From Bacteroidia bacterium (GTDB lineage: Bacteria; Bacteroidota; Bacteroidia; Flavobacteriales; Flavobacteriaceae), in NCBI GenBank assembly GCA_030428705.1, contig JAUIDI010000001.1, positions 558,001 through 622,000 on the forward strand: a stretch of 64,000 nucleotides of DNA. Reading direction: 5' to 3'. Below the pieces are notes generated by a model. It searched no databases. It was not told where the DNA came from and saw only the letters and a program-made list of their open reading frames with translations. Below, one piece after another: positions 7,196-17,092 of this stretch; position 1 is the stretch's first letter, and each line of letters opens with the position of its first letter. The position numbers were made by a program, and so were the translations under genes.

Positions 7196-8449
7196 TTACA
7201 GAACTGTTTGGCCATTGTTGATTATTCCCAATGCCTTTCCTTTTAGACGATTCCCTAAAAACATACTGTTCCTCGAAGCGGAAGCGATATGTGACTCTTC
7301 GAAAACATATTCCGTTGTCGGGTCAAATAGTGTAAGACAGGCCGTCGAACCTTCTTCTAAAGATTCGGAAGGAAGGCCATAACGTTCTCGACCACAAGTC
7401 AATACACGAATCGTGGTTTCCAAATCAAAAAGTTGGTTGAGTGTTCCGAAGGCACTTTCAAGTCCGATAGTTCCATTTGCCGCATTGTCAAACTCCACTG
7501 CCTTTTTTTCAATGTTCATAGGCATATGATCCGTAGTTATAAAGTCGATCGTGCCGTCTTTTACTCCTTTTATCAAAGCCTTGATGTCGTTGTTGGTTCG
7601 TAGGGGAGGGATTACTTTATATTTCGAATCGTATTCTTCTAAAAACGCATCGGTAAACAGTAGGTTATGTATGGCCACACTACAGCTAACGTCAAACCCT
7701 TTTTTCTTGGCTTCCGCGATCAGTTTGACCGAACCAGCGGTAGAAATGTTCGGAATATGCAATTTGCCCCCGCTATATTCGAGAACAAAAAGGTCTCTGG
7801 CGATTTGGATTTCCTCGGCAAAGGCCGGAATTCCCTTTAAACCCAGCATTGTGGAAACACGCCCTTCGTTGACGATGCCTTTGCCGGCAATATTCTTATC
7901 CAACGGAAAAGAATAGACCAGACCATCAAAGTTTTGGGCATATTGCAAGGCGATTTTCAGCAGGTTCGGATTTTCCAGGGGGCTTTTGAAATCATAGAAT
8001 CCGACCGCACCCGCATTTTTCATATCAAAAAGCTCGGCAAGGTCAATTCCCGCTGCCTTGGCGGTAAGCGTCCCTAACGGGTGCAGATTGGTTGCATGGC
8101 CACGGGAGGCATTCTTGAGAAAAACAATGTCCGAACTGCTATCGGGCACAGGGTTGGTATCGGGGTTCAAGACCACATCGGTATATCCGCTTTTAGCAGC
8201 GGTCAACAATCCGTTTGCTATGGTTTCCCTTTCCTCATAACCCGGCTCTCCGAAACAGACACCGCTATCGAACCATCCCACGGATACGTGGAGATTTTTT
8301 GGCGCGATGACTTTGGTGGTCTTGTCGGGAGCGTCTATTTTGACTGCTATTTTCTCGATTTTTCCGTTGACAATGAGAATGTCCCTCTTTTTTAAATGGA
8401 ATTCGCTACTGGCGTCTATTATTTTGGCGGACTTTAGCAGTATGTTCAT
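7196..8449 (-). CDS. pyrC: Dihydroorotase-like amidohydrolase with altered metal site
   Basis: A 417-aa member of the type I dihydroorotase group of amidohydrolases (pyrimidine synthesis: carbamoyl-aspartate to dihydroorotate). MNILLKSAKIIDA is the expected N-terminus. ATG 8449 overlaps the stop of the BatA-like gene as TGATG, so the two are translationally coupled. A longer in-frame reading to 8518 is rejected. The usual HxH metal ligands are replaced (GWFDSGVCFGEPG instead of D-x-HVHLR-x-PG). The later histidines are present in GGKLHIPNIST and VAIHNLLF, and the aspartate in ITTDHMPMN, though the usual DHAPH is degenerate. It could be an active variant or a PyrX-like non-catalytic partner of aspartate transcarbamoylase. 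Confidence 0.82.
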   Translation of the reverse strand: MNILLKSAKIIDASSEFHLKKRDILIVNGKIEKIAVKIDAPDKTTKVIAPKNLHVSVGWFDSGVCFGEPGYEERETIANGLLTAAKSGYTDVVLNPDTNPVPDSSSDIVFLKNASRGHATNLHPLGTLTAKAAGIDLAELFDMKNAGAVGFYDFKSPLENPNLLKIALQYAQNFDGLVYSFPLDKNIAGKGIVNEGRVSTMLGLKGIPAFAEEIQIARDLFVLEYSGGKLHIPNISTAGSVKLIAEAKKKGFDVSCSVAIHNLLFTDAFLEEYDSKYKVIPPLRTNNDIKALIKGVKDGTIDFITTDHMPMNIEKKAVEFDNAANGTIGLESAFGTLNQLFDLETTIRVLTCGRERYGLPSESLEEGSTACLTLFDPTTEYVFEESHIASASRNSMFLGNRLKGKALGIINNGQTVL

Positions 8450-10368
8450 CAAAGGTATTTTTGAATGAGTATTTCGACCAGCAGAAACAACAACGCTAAA
8501 ATAACAAACCATTTCCAAAGCTCGTTTATCGCATTGTCTTTTTGCATATCGTCAAACAGTGAAACCAAAGAGGTCTGGTTACTTCGGGCATGTATCGTCG
8601 CCAGATCTAAATAATTCAACTGGCTTTCATCGCGCGGATGGTTAAAGCTGATATTTATTACGGGTTTTTCGTCGTTCAAGATTTGATAGATGCCATCGGG
8701 AATGTCATTTTCCTGAAACGATAGACTCACCTTATTGGCCAATGAACGCTGAAGCGGAATGAACTCGTAACCGGATTTCGATACCTTGACAATTTCGTCC
8801 TTCGACAGCTTGATAGGGATATCAATACCGGTGTCGGAACCTATTTGTCGATACAATTCGGGCAATTTAAGGCTGGCGGCTCCCATATTATATAACGTCG
8901 GAACGATCAAAGGAGAATTTTTGAAATTGGAGTTATTGGTATTCAAAGCTGCCGTAAAGAGATATTTGCCGCCCGAACCGACCAATAAAGGGGCATTGTC
9001 CTGCAATGTAAGGGCTTGTGGCAACGAGGTCTTGATGCGATAGTGCTGTGAGACCTTCGGATATTGAAAATTGGTCACATTTTTTTCAAATACATCACGG
9101 TAGAGGGAGTGATCAAAATTGATATTCGTTATATTTCGTTCCAGCTCTATTTTTTTCGTAAACGATGAACCCATAACGTTTATTAGGAACGCATTATACG
9201 AATCCAAGTCGCTATCGGTCGAAGGAATTACGATGACACTGCCGCCTTCATCCGAAAATGATTTTAAACTGGTCGTCAGCGAGTTCGGAATAGAAGGCAA
9301 TTCGTTCAAGAGAATAGTATGTTGGTCGGCTATTTTGGCATAATCCAAGTTTTGAAGGCCAAAATCGCTATAGATAAACTCGTCGGGATTAAAAATCCGT
9401 TTTAGAAAATTGGCGTCCGCCGGCCCAATGGACATGACCTTTATTTTTTCTTTTTGGTCGATATTGAAGTAGAGCTTATTGTCGTAGGGCAATCCAGTAT
9501 CCGAAATTTCCACCATGCCATCTATTTTTTCGTTTGCCGGAACAGTGAATTGAACACTGGCCCTTCCGTTTTCATTGAAAGCGGCCGATGTCTTGGCTAT
9601 GAGTTTGTTTGCATTGAACAGTGAGACCGGAATATTTTCTATACGCCTGTTCGACGATAGCAAGGCTGTTAATTCAATGTTTTCGGAATCTACATCTTCC
9701 AAAAAAATCGAATCGATGGCGACATTGGTAAGGTCCGGTTCCCTTAGCTGTACCAGGTGTTTTTTTGCGGCAATCGATGTGTCGATTTCCGTTGCGGCCA
9801 TTCGTTGCTGAAAATCGGAAACAAGAACCAGGTTTTTTTCCGTGCTTTCATCGGTGCCGAATAACGTGTTGGCCTTCAACAGGATTTCGTCAAGTTTTAA
9901 CTGTTTAGGGCTAGGTTCAAGCGTCAAAAGGTCGTTCTGAATATCTTGCACGGTAACGGCCCTATAAACTTTCCCGTTCGTGAAAAGCGAGAAGGTTTCC
10001 TCCGAAGGAATCGATTTCATCAAATCTTGCACGGCATTTTCAAAAAGTGTGGCATTTTCCGATTTGGCCTGCGTGCTGAACGAATCGTCAAGATATATTA
10101 CGGTCTCTTTCTTTTGTAAAGCGGTTTTGGCGGCAAAAAAAGGTTGTGCAAATGCGAATACCAAGGCGGCTAATAGCAATAACCGGCTCAATAATAACAA
10201 CCATTTTTTTAGGGTGTTGCTTTTGCGCGATTCCGATTGTACACGCTGCAGTACCTTAACATTCGTAAAAGGTGTTTTCTTGAATCGACGAAGTTGAAAA
10301 AGATGGATAATAACGGGAATCAACAGTAATAAAAGGGCCCAAAGAAGTTCTGGATGTCTAAACTGCAT
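8449..10368 (-). CDS. BatA-type membrane protein (aerotolerance N-terminal domain)
   Basis: A 639-aa inner-membrane protein. Residues 1-80 are the BatA/aerotolerance N-terminal domain: MQFRHPELLWALLLLLIPVI, a basic FQLRRFKK loop, then a second membrane segment (about 56-75). A long periplasmic region (about 85-615) follows. It starts with a vWA-like strand ETVIYLDDSFST (about residues 88-99), though a full MIDAS is not obvious. A final membrane helix lies at about 617-637. Bat proteins accompany MoxR-type systems and envelope stress functions; no MoxR or other Bat gene is in this window. It heads the operon with the dihydroorotase-like gene, sharing one base with it. Confidence 0.85.
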   Translation of the reverse strand: MQFRHPELLWALLLLLIPVIIHLFQLRRFKKTPFTNVKVLQRVQSESRKSNTLKKWLLLLSRLLLLAALVFAFAQPFFAAKTALQKKETVIYLDDSFSTQAKSENATLFENAVQDLMKSIPSEETFSLFTNGKVYRAVTVQDIQNDLLTLEPSPKQLKLDEILLKANTLFGTDESTEKNLVLVSDFQQRMAATEIDTSIAAKKHLVQLREPDLTNVAIDSIFLEDVDSENIELTALLSSNRRIENIPVSLFNANKLIAKTSAAFNENGRASVQFTVPANEKIDGMVEISDTGLPYDNKLYFNIDQKEKIKVMSIGPADANFLKRIFNPDEFIYSDFGLQNLDYAKIADQHTILLNELPSIPNSLTTSLKSFSDEGGSVIVIPSTDSDLDSYNAFLINVMGSSFTKKIELERNITNINFDHSLYRDVFEKNVTNFQYPKVSQHYRIKTSLPQALTLQDNAPLLVGSGGKYLFTAALNTNNSNFKNSPLIVPTLYNMGAASLKLPELYRQIGSDTGIDIPIKLSKDEIVKVSKSGYEFIPLQRSLANKVSLSFQENDIPDGIYQILNDEKPVINISFNHPRDESQLNYLDLATIHARSNQTSLVSLFDDMQKDNAINELWKWFVILALLFLLVEILIQKYL

Positions 10369-10448
10369 TCCTATATAAGATTGGGCAAAGATAGTTAATT
10401 CAGGGCTTAAAGTTCAAAGTTTAGGTTTTATTTAGAGTTTGGGCGGGC

Positions 10449-11456
10449 TTAGCAGAAGAAGAAATAATCCATCATATTTTGTTGCCCCAACGCGGAAAAA
10501 TAATCGCGGATCATTGTTTGTGCCTCTTCATTGGCCACTGTAATTATGCTCTGGGGATTATCAAGTTCAATGAGTTTTGAAAAGTGCATCATCGGCTTCC
10601 CGTATATTTTCTTGCCTATTTTCTTGGGATTGTCGCACAGCCAATAGAAATTGATATCGCGGTCCAAAAGTCCTTTTGCGATTTCCTTGCCCTTGTTTCC
10701 CGCACCCCATACCGTCAATGGTCGAGTTTTGTCATATTCCAATTTCAGGAAATAACGGAGCTTGATTTCCAAAAAATAATTCTGGGCATAGTGTTCACTC
10801 GTTCGCGATGTTCGCGTGTCGTAATCACGCCAGTGGTGCAAAATCTGATCACAAGGAATACATTTTAGTCCGTGTTCATAAAACCGAAAAGTCAGGTCAT
10901 AATCCTCGGGATAACTATCGGGAAGAAAGGCGCCACAGGTATCGAAATCTTCACGAAAGGTCATCCAGCAAGGGGAGGGGATAACACACTCTTTATAAAT
11001 TTCGGAATAATTTTCACCTTTTCCGGTGAGGCCGTTCAACCATTTTTCATAGCGGTCGTAACCATTACTGATACCCCTATGCGAAAAATATTTTACCTGG
11101 CCTACCGCAAGGTGGCCTTTTCCGGCTTTGGTCAAGGAATCGACCATGATCTCTAGCTTGTTGGTCGTCATGATATCGTCGGAGTCCATTCGGGTAATCA
11201 ATTCACCTTTGCTTTCCAAATACGCCTTTCGCAAGGCAGGAATGATGCCGGAACCTTCGTTTTCTAAAATTTTTACTCGTTTGTCGTTCTTGGCATACCC
11301 TTGTACAATTTCCAGACTTTTGTCAACGGAATGGTCATTGACGGCCAATATTTCCCAATTCTCGTAGGTTTGGGTCAATATCGACACAAAACATTCCGGC
11401 AAATATTCCGAGGTGTTTTTAAAAGGGATAAGAATACTGACCAACGGTTGTTGCAT
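10449..11456 (-). CDS. Family 2 glycosyltransferase with extra C-terminal domain
   Basis: A 335-aa GT-A fold glycosyltransferase. It begins VSILIPFKNTSEYLPECF, with the nucleotide-binding aspartate in VNDHSVD and the metal-binding DxD in ITRMDSDDIM (about residues 90-99). PEDYDLTFRFYEHG provides the acceptor-side acid. After about residue 240 there is an additional segment PLTVWGAGNKGKEIAKGL ... WLCDNPKKIGKKIYGKP, which looks like a Rossmann-type sugar-nucleotide or NAD-binding module rather than part of the GT fold. It stands alone on the minus strand, with 80-120-base gaps on each side. A role in surface polysaccharide or glycoprotein synthesis is likely, but the sugar is unknown. Confidence 0.88.
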   Translation of the reverse strand: MQQPLVSILIPFKNTSEYLPECFVSILTQTYENWEILAVNDHSVDKSLEIVQGYAKNDKRVKILENEGSGIIPALRKAYLESKGELITRMDSDDIMTTNKLEIMVDSLTKAGKGHLAVGQVKYFSHRGISNGYDRYEKWLNGLTGKGENYSEIYKECVIPSPCWMTFREDFDTCGAFLPDSYPEDYDLTFRFYEHGLKCIPCDQILHHWRDYDTRTSRTSEHYAQNYFLEIKLRYFLKLEYDKTRPLTVWGAGNKGKEIAKGLLDRDINFYWLCDNPKKIGKKIYGKPMMHFSKLIELDNPQSIITVANEEAQTMIRDYFSALGQQNMMDYFFFC

Positions 11457-11577
11457 GGGTGCAAGATAATCCCAACCTACTGTTCTTTTAAGATTTTGCT
11501 TTGATTTTTATCAGTACTCCGATCGCTTCGTTAAGTTTTGGCCCCATGCCGATAGTGCAAAGGGTGCCCTTTAAAAG

Positions 11578-12885
11578 CTAGAGCGATAAATTTCCTGCAA
11601 GTTGTTTCAATACGATTTCGGACACTTTTGCCTGAAATTTGGCATTGCTCAAGCGTACCTTGGCGTTTATGTAGTTCAATTGGGCCGTTCTAAATTCTAT
11701 GGTGGGTATGATTCCGATTCTATATTTTTCAACGGTTATATCCATATTCTCTTTCGCGATCGCCTCGTTATTGCCTTCCAGTTCGATCAAACTGATATTT
11801 GTCAAGTAAGTCTGATATGTGGTTTCCAAAAGGGCCAAAAGTTCCTGTTTTTGTTCGGCAACGGCGATTTCGGAGTTTTCCAGTTCTATTTTTCCGATTT
11901 TTTCGTTCCTATTTTGGGTAAACCCATCGAAAAGATTCAAAGTTGCCCCAAAACCGTAGTTAAAACCTCTCGAATTGGAACTTGTGGTAAAGCCCAGACT
12001 GGACTCCGATTGCCCAAAATTATATCCCGTAGTAGCAAAAATGGTGGGGTATCTTGCCGCTTTGATTTGTTTTAATTCCAGTTCCGATATTCTTTTGTTG
12101 ATCTGTACCGCCAATAACCGTGGGTTCTCATTGACAACTAAAGTCTCCAAATTGGGCAGCAAAAGGCTTTCGTCCACAAAAATTTCCTGAGCGACGGTGA
12201 AATCCATTTCCAGGTCCCTTGCCAATTGTTGGTTCAGTTTAATCTTTGTATTGGCATAAAGCTCCTTTTGTCGCTGCATCAGGGTTTGATCGGTATTCAG
12301 GTCGACCTTGGCATTTAGGACCTCCAATTTGGAGGATTTTCCAATAGTAAACCTATTTTGAGCCAGTTCTACCCTTTGTTTGGAAATCAAAATGGTGCTG
12401 TCCAAGGCGGAAAGTTGCTGTTGCTGCTGCACAAGATCATAATACGTAACCATCACTTCGCCCACCGTGGCAAGAATTACTTGTTTCAGTTCGGCGTCCC
12501 CCAGCTTTTTATTTTCTTTCAGTTGCTCGTAATTGGCGAACATTCGCAAGCCATCGAACAACGTCCAATCCAAGGCCACCCCATAGTTCAAACTGTTGTT
12601 TTTGGCATTGTCCCTTTCCACTACATTTCCGTCGGAACGGGTCTGCGAAAGATTTTGAATACTGTTGTTATCTGTGAGATGGGCTTCCAATGAAGGTAGC
12701 ATACCTGCATACCCGGGACTAACGCCGAACTCATCCATCATAAGTTCATTGGAGGCCGTGATTATCTGATAATTGTTTTCCAAGGCGGATTTGACCGCAT
12801 TATCGACCGAAAGGACTTCTTGGCAAAAACTAAGGGAAATATAAACTAGCGAAACGAATGTTAAGACATAAGTACGGTATGGCAT
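11578..12885 (-). CDS. TolC-family outer-membrane efflux channel
   Basis: A 435-aa outer-membrane factor with an N-terminal signal peptide (hydrophobic to about residue 20, likely cleaved after SLSFCQ). Two repeated helical units are typical of TolC (about residues 30-215 and 225-425), with long coiled helices such as QRVELAQNRFTIGKSSKLEV and the equivalent MDITVEKYRIGIIPTIEFRT in the second repeat. It is the last gene of the efflux operon, starting 1 base after the stop of the RND pump. It would form the exit duct through the outer membrane for the pump and adaptor upstream. Confidence 0.92.
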   Translation of the reverse strand: MPYRTYVLTFVSLVYISLSFCQEVLSVDNAVKSALENNYQIITASNELMMDEFGVSPGYAGMLPSLEAHLTDNNSIQNLSQTRSDGNVVERDNAKNNSLNYGVALDWTLFDGLRMFANYEQLKENKKLGDAELKQVILATVGEVMVTYYDLVQQQQQLSALDSTILISKQRVELAQNRFTIGKSSKLEVLNAKVDLNTDQTLMQRQKELYANTKIKLNQQLARDLEMDFTVAQEIFVDESLLLPNLETLVVNENPRLLAVQINKRISELELKQIKAARYPTIFATTGYNFGQSESSLGFTTSSNSRGFNYGFGATLNLFDGFTQNRNEKIGKIELENSEIAVAEQKQELLALLETTYQTYLTNISLIELEGNNEAIAKENMDITVEKYRIGIIPTIEFRTAQLNYINAKVRLSNAKFQAKVSEIVLKQLAGNLSL

Positions 12886-12886
12886 T

Positions 12887-15800
12887 TTAATAACTTTCTA
12901 AAACTTTAAACTCCGGTCTTATTACCCTCTCCTTTGACCATAGGTAATAGAGTGCGGGTATAACGAACAGTGTAAGTATCAGTGAAAATAGGGTTCCCCC
13001 TATAATGACTACCCCCATTCCAATTCTACTAGTCGATGCAGATCCCAACGAAAGTGCTATGGGCAAGGCCCCTAGGGCAATTGTCAGACTAGTCATTAAA
13101 ATGGGCCTTAACCTTGATTCGGAAGCTTTTAGAACGGCTTCGCCCTTTGGCATGCCTTGTTCACGTAACTGATTGGCAAATTCTACTATCAAAATTCCAT
13201 TTTTGGTAACGAGGCCGATCAACATGATGGTTCCTATCTGGCTAAAAATATTCCAAGATTGTCCGAACAGCCATAACGAGAACATGGCGCCAGCAACCGC
13301 CATGGGAACGGTCAAGATTATGATAAACGGATCAATAAAACTTTCGAACTGGGCCGCCAAGATCAAGAATATCAAAAGAAGGGCCAGCCCAAAAGCGAAC
13401 AGGGTATTTGAACTGCTTTCTACAAAATCCCTTGACTCTCCTCCCAAATCGGTCGTAAAGGTTTCATCCAGAACCTTTTCCTTAATGGCTTCCATTGCAT
13501 CGATACCATCACTGATGGTCTTGCCGGCCGCCAAATTTGCGGATACCGTTGCGGACATATACCTATTATTGTGGTATAATTGTGGTGGACTGCTATGTTC
13601 GGTCGTTTCGACCAAATTATCCAATTGGATAAGTAATCCGTCATTATTTTTTACAAAAATGGATGTCAGATCCACCGGCTCATCCCTATCTTTTTTGTCG
13701 AATTGCCCGATTACCTGATATTGTTTTCCGTTCATTAAAAAATAACCGAAACGCTGTCCGCTTAGGGAAAGTTGTAGCGTTTGGGCGACGTCCAATACGG
13801 AAACACCAAGGCTCTCGGCCTTTTCTCGATTTATGTTCACATAAATCTCAGGTTTATCGAATTTTAGGTTTACGTCAACAAAAGAAAAAGTTTCATCGTT
13901 CTCCGCCTCTTTCATAAACTCGGGAATCTTTTCCTCCAACTTTTCAAAGTTCTGTGCCTGGATTATGAACTGAATGGGCGGCCCGCCCCTTCGGTTCACC
14001 GATATGGTAGGCCTTTCGGAAACATTGGATTTTCCACCGACATAAGCTTTTGCCCAATTGCCCAAATCTGTAGCGATCTCACGTTGTGAACGTTCCCTTT
14101 CACTTGGATCTACCAAGGCAACGTTGGCCCTGCCACTATTGACTGAAGAAGACCCAAAACCGGGCGAGGTAAGCACCAGACTTACTTTTTTCTCCGGCAC
14201 GGAGTCGTTTATCAACTCGGTAATATCGGTCATCAAACGATCCATATATTCGTAAGACGAACCTTCCGGTGCCGTTACGCTCAATCGTACAAAACTGCGG
14301 TCGTCATAAGGGGCCGTTTCTTTGGGGAGCAATGTATAGAACAAGGCGATAAGCCCCAAGCAACCCAACAATATGGGAAAACTAAGCCACTTTCTTTTCA
14401 TAAAGACCCTCAGCGAATCGGCATAGTTCTCGTTCATCTTCAAAAAGTACTTTTCGGTAAAATGGTAGAATTTGGACTGTTTTTGCTTGCCGGGTTTAAT
14501 GAGGTAGGCGTTCAACATCGGTGTCAAAGAGAGGGATACAAAAGCAGACACCAAAACGGCCGCGCCCAACACCACACCGAATTCCCTGAACAACCTGCCC
14601 ACAAACCCTTCCAAAAAGATTACCGGCAGAAAGACAGCGGCCAAGGTGATCGATATCGAGATAACGGCAAAGAAAATTTCATTAGAACCTTTAATAGCCG
14701 CTTCTATGGGACTCATGCCTTCTTCGACCTTTTTATATATATTTTCGGTAACCACGATTCCATCATCCACCACGAGGCCGGTTGCCAAGACTATGGCCAA
14801 TAATGTCAGGACATTGATGGAAAAACCAAAAAGCCACATGATAAAGAAAGTGGCGATCAAAGAAACGGGAATATCTATTAATGGCCGCAGCGCCATGGAC
14901 CAATTTCTGAAGAACAGATAAATAACAAGAATTACCAGTATTATCGATATTAAAAGTGTCTCACCCACTTCAGTTACTGCGCGCTTCACAAAAATGGTAT
15001 CATCGATAACCACGTTTAGTTTGAAGCCTTCGGGGAGATCCTTTTTGAGTTTATCATATTCTTTATAAAACGCATCGGCAATCTCAAGATAATTGGTACC
15101 CGGTTGGGGTACCACCGCGGTCGCGATCATGGGTTGTCCCGAATCGCTCATCTTGGTCTCCATGTTTTCGCCCTCAAGCGAAGCTTTTCCAATATCACTA
15201 AGGCGGACCAGTTTTTCACCTTCCGCCATGATGATAATATTGTTGAACTGTTCCTCCGTCTGTAAATTCCCTATGGTTTTAACCGCGAGTTCCGTATTGT
15301 CACCAGTAAGTTTACCGGAAGGCAATTCAACATTCTGGGCCAAAAGCGCACTGCGCACGTCAGCGACCGTTAATCCGTAAGAGGCCAGTTTCAAAGGGTC
15401 GATCCACAATCGCATGGCGTAACGTCTTTGCCCCCATATCTGTACACTACTGACCCCTGGGATGGTCTCTATTCGAGGTACTATTACATTTTCTGCATAA
15501 TCGGAAAGTTCAAGGATATTCTTATCGTCGCTTTGAACCGTCATGGACAAAATCCGTTGTGCATCCGCATCCGATTTTGATACTACCGGTGGGGCATCCA
15601 AATCATCGGGAAGTCTGCGCACCGCCTGGGAAACTTTATCGCGCACGTCGTTTGCCGCATCCTCAAGGTTTTTATCCAAGTTGAACTCGATACTGATGGA
15701 GCTGGATCCCTGAACACTTGAAGAGGTGATGTTTCGTATCCCATCTATGGAGTTGATGGCCTTTTCGAGCGGTTCGGTTATCTGCGATTCTATAATATCC

Positions 15801-15967
15801 GCATTGGCACCGGAATAACTTGTCCTTACGGACACTTGGGCCGGATCAATGGATGGAAATTCCCTAATACCAAGATAGGTGTAACCTATAATACCGAACA
15901 ACACTATTGTAATGTTCATTACAATAGTGAGGACAGGTCGCTTTATGCTTAAAGTAGATAAATTCAT
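12887..15967 (-). CDS. RND multidrug efflux pump, inner-membrane subunit (AcrB/HAE1 family)
   Basis: A full-length 1026-aa proton-driven exporter. The N-terminus MNLSTLSIKRPVLTIVMNI is the first transmembrane helix. Two large periplasmic loops and twelve membrane helices follow. The proton relay is intact: the aspartate pair in ATGLVVDDGIVVTENI (TM4) and the lysine in LIGLVTKNGILIVEFAN (TM10). Its start overlaps the adaptor stop as TAATG. It works with the adaptor at 15967-17049 and the TolC channel at 11578-12885 to expel drugs, detergents or metabolites. The RND class is certain; the substrate is not predictable. Confidence 0.96.
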   Translation of the reverse strand: MNLSTLSIKRPVLTIVMNITIVLFGIIGYTYLGIREFPSIDPAQVSVRTSYSGANADIIESQITEPLEKAINSIDGIRNITSSSVQGSSSISIEFNLDKNLEDAANDVRDKVSQAVRRLPDDLDAPPVVSKSDADAQRILSMTVQSDDKNILELSDYAENVIVPRIETIPGVSSVQIWGQRRYAMRLWIDPLKLASYGLTVADVRSALLAQNVELPSGKLTGDNTELAVKTIGNLQTEEQFNNIIIMAEGEKLVRLSDIGKASLEGENMETKMSDSGQPMIATAVVPQPGTNYLEIADAFYKEYDKLKKDLPEGFKLNVVIDDTIFVKRAVTEVGETLLISIILVILVIYLFFRNWSMALRPLIDIPVSLIATFFIMWLFGFSINVLTLLAIVLATGLVVDDGIVVTENIYKKVEEGMSPIEAAIKGSNEIFFAVISISITLAAVFLPVIFLEGFVGRLFREFGVVLGAAVLVSAFVSLSLTPMLNAYLIKPGKQKQSKFYHFTEKYFLKMNENYADSLRVFMKRKWLSFPILLGCLGLIALFYTLLPKETAPYDDRSFVRLSVTAPEGSSYEYMDRLMTDITELINDSVPEKKVSLVLTSPGFGSSSVNSGRANVALVDPSERERSQREIATDLGNWAKAYVGGKSNVSERPTISVNRRGGPPIQFIIQAQNFEKLEEKIPEFMKEAENDETFSFVDVNLKFDKPEIYVNINREKAESLGVSVLDVAQTLQLSLSGQRFGYFLMNGKQYQVIGQFDKKDRDEPVDLTSIFVKNNDGLLIQLDNLVETTEHSSPPQLYHNNRYMSATVSANLAAGKTISDGIDAMEAIKEKVLDETFTTDLGGESRDFVESSSNTLFAFGLALLLIFLILAAQFESFIDPFIIILTVPMAVAGAMFSLWLFGQSWNIFSQIGTIMLIGLVTKNGILIVEFANQLREQGMPKGEAVLKASESRLRPILMTSLTIALGALPIALSLGSASTSRIGMGVVIIGGTLFSLILTLFVIPALYYLWSKERVIRPEFKVLESY

Positions 15968-17049
15968 TATTCTGCCGGTATAACGACGGTGGATTCATCC
16001 AATTCTATTGAGACAGGAGCCCCGTTTTTCAAGGCCATAACACCATAGGTCAATACGGTATCTCCCGGATGCAGCCCGGATAATATCCTTACGGCGGACC
16101 CGGTACGCGCACCGATCTCTACATCGATTTCCTTGGCCTTGCCATTTTCCGATACAAAAATCTTCTTACCGTTCTGAACAGGGATCAACGCTTCGGAAGG
16201 TACAAGCAAGGCATCGTTGATCGTAGCAAGTGGCAACACAACATTTGCATAAGCCCCGGGATAAAGATTGCCTTCTGAATTATCGGCTATAGCCCTCATT
16301 TTCAAGGTCCTTGTGGCTATTTCGACCTCCGGTTCTATGGCGTATATAGTTGCAGTATAGTTTTTTGACGAGTTCGATGTGGTAAAGCCAAAATTGGAAC
16401 CGACCTTGATTTCCGAGGCATATTTTTCAGGTATTGAAAAAGTGATTTTCAACTTGGTGGTATTCACCAATTTGGCTATCGGTGTCGTCGGAGTTACATA
16501 AGTGCCTTTTGAAATGGATCTTAATCCGATGGTTCCCGAAAATGGTGCCCTAATAATGGTTTTTGATAATTGGGCCGCAATCAATGAGGCTTCGGCACTG
16601 GCCGATTGAAAATCAGCGCTGGCAATGTCATATTCTTCTTGACTGATTGCCTGTTTGTCCAATAGTAGTTTGGCCCTTCTTTCATTTTCCGCTGCCAACT
16701 TTTGGGCCGTTTTTGCCTTTGACAGTTGTGCCTGCAATTCCACATCATCGACCGTCAACAAGATTTGGCCTTGACCTACCTTGCTGCCTTCTTTAAAGTT
16801 GATGCTTTGAACGACCCCGGAAACTTCACTTCGGATATCTATTTGTTCGTTGGCCTCCAAAGTACCAGACAGGGATATATTGTCATCAAATTTTTGTGGT
16901 TTTAACACCAAACCTTTTACGGAAGCAGCCTTGGACGGTCCTCCTGAGCTTTTTTTTGGGCCGATCTTGGAATTGGCATTAATGCGGTACATTATCAACC
17001 CTCCCAACCCTACTACCAAAAGAGCATATATGATGTATTTTAGTTTCAT
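15967..17049 (-). CDS. RND efflux periplasmic adaptor (membrane fusion protein, HlyD/AcrA family)
   Basis: A 360-aa adaptor with an N-terminal membrane anchor (about residues 4-21). The lipoyl-type half motif is SGTLEANEQIDIRSEVSGVV. It is followed by a short coiled-coil hairpin (AQLSKAKTAQKLAAENERRA to ADFQSASAEASLIAAQL), the second lipoyl half IIRAPFSGTIGLRSISKGTYV, then beta-barrel and membrane-proximal domains. It bridges the pump and the TolC channel. It is the first gene of the efflux operon, and its stop overlaps the pump's start by one base. A likely -7 element TAGTTTTG lies about 36 bases upstream. Confidence 0.94.
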   Translation of the reverse strand: MKLKYIIYALLVVGLGGLIMYRINANSKIGPKKSSGGPSKAASVKGLVLKPQKFDDNISLSGTLEANEQIDIRSEVSGVVQSINFKEGSKVGQGQILLTVDDVELQAQLSKAKTAQKLAAENERRAKLLLDKQAISQEEYDIASADFQSASAEASLIAAQLSKTIIRAPFSGTIGLRSISKGTYVTPTTPIAKLVNTTKLKITFSIPEKYASEIKVGSNFGFTTSNSSKNYTATIYAIEPEVEIATRTLKMRAIADNSEGNLYPGAYANVVLPLATINDALLVPSEALIPVQNGKKIFVSENGKAKEIDVEIGARTGSAVRILSGLHPGDTVLTYGVMALKNGAPVSIELDESTVVIPAE

Positions 17050-17084
17050 AAATTTTGAGTGGTAGTTTGTCTTTTCTGGACTAA

Positions 17085-17092
17085 CAAAACTA
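17085..17092 (-). promoter_or_regulatory. -7 promoter element of the RND efflux operon
   Basis: TAGTTTTG on the minus strand (17092-17085) is a perfect TAnnTTTG match 36 bases before the adaptor ATG. A clear -33 partner is not visible. Confidence 0.4.

Noticed and set aside
8450-8518. Longer N-terminus (23 extra residues) for the dihydroorotase-like protein
   Set aside because: Those codons overlap the BatA-like gene and precede the family's normal start MNILLKSAKIID; the TGATG coupling at 8449 explains the real start.
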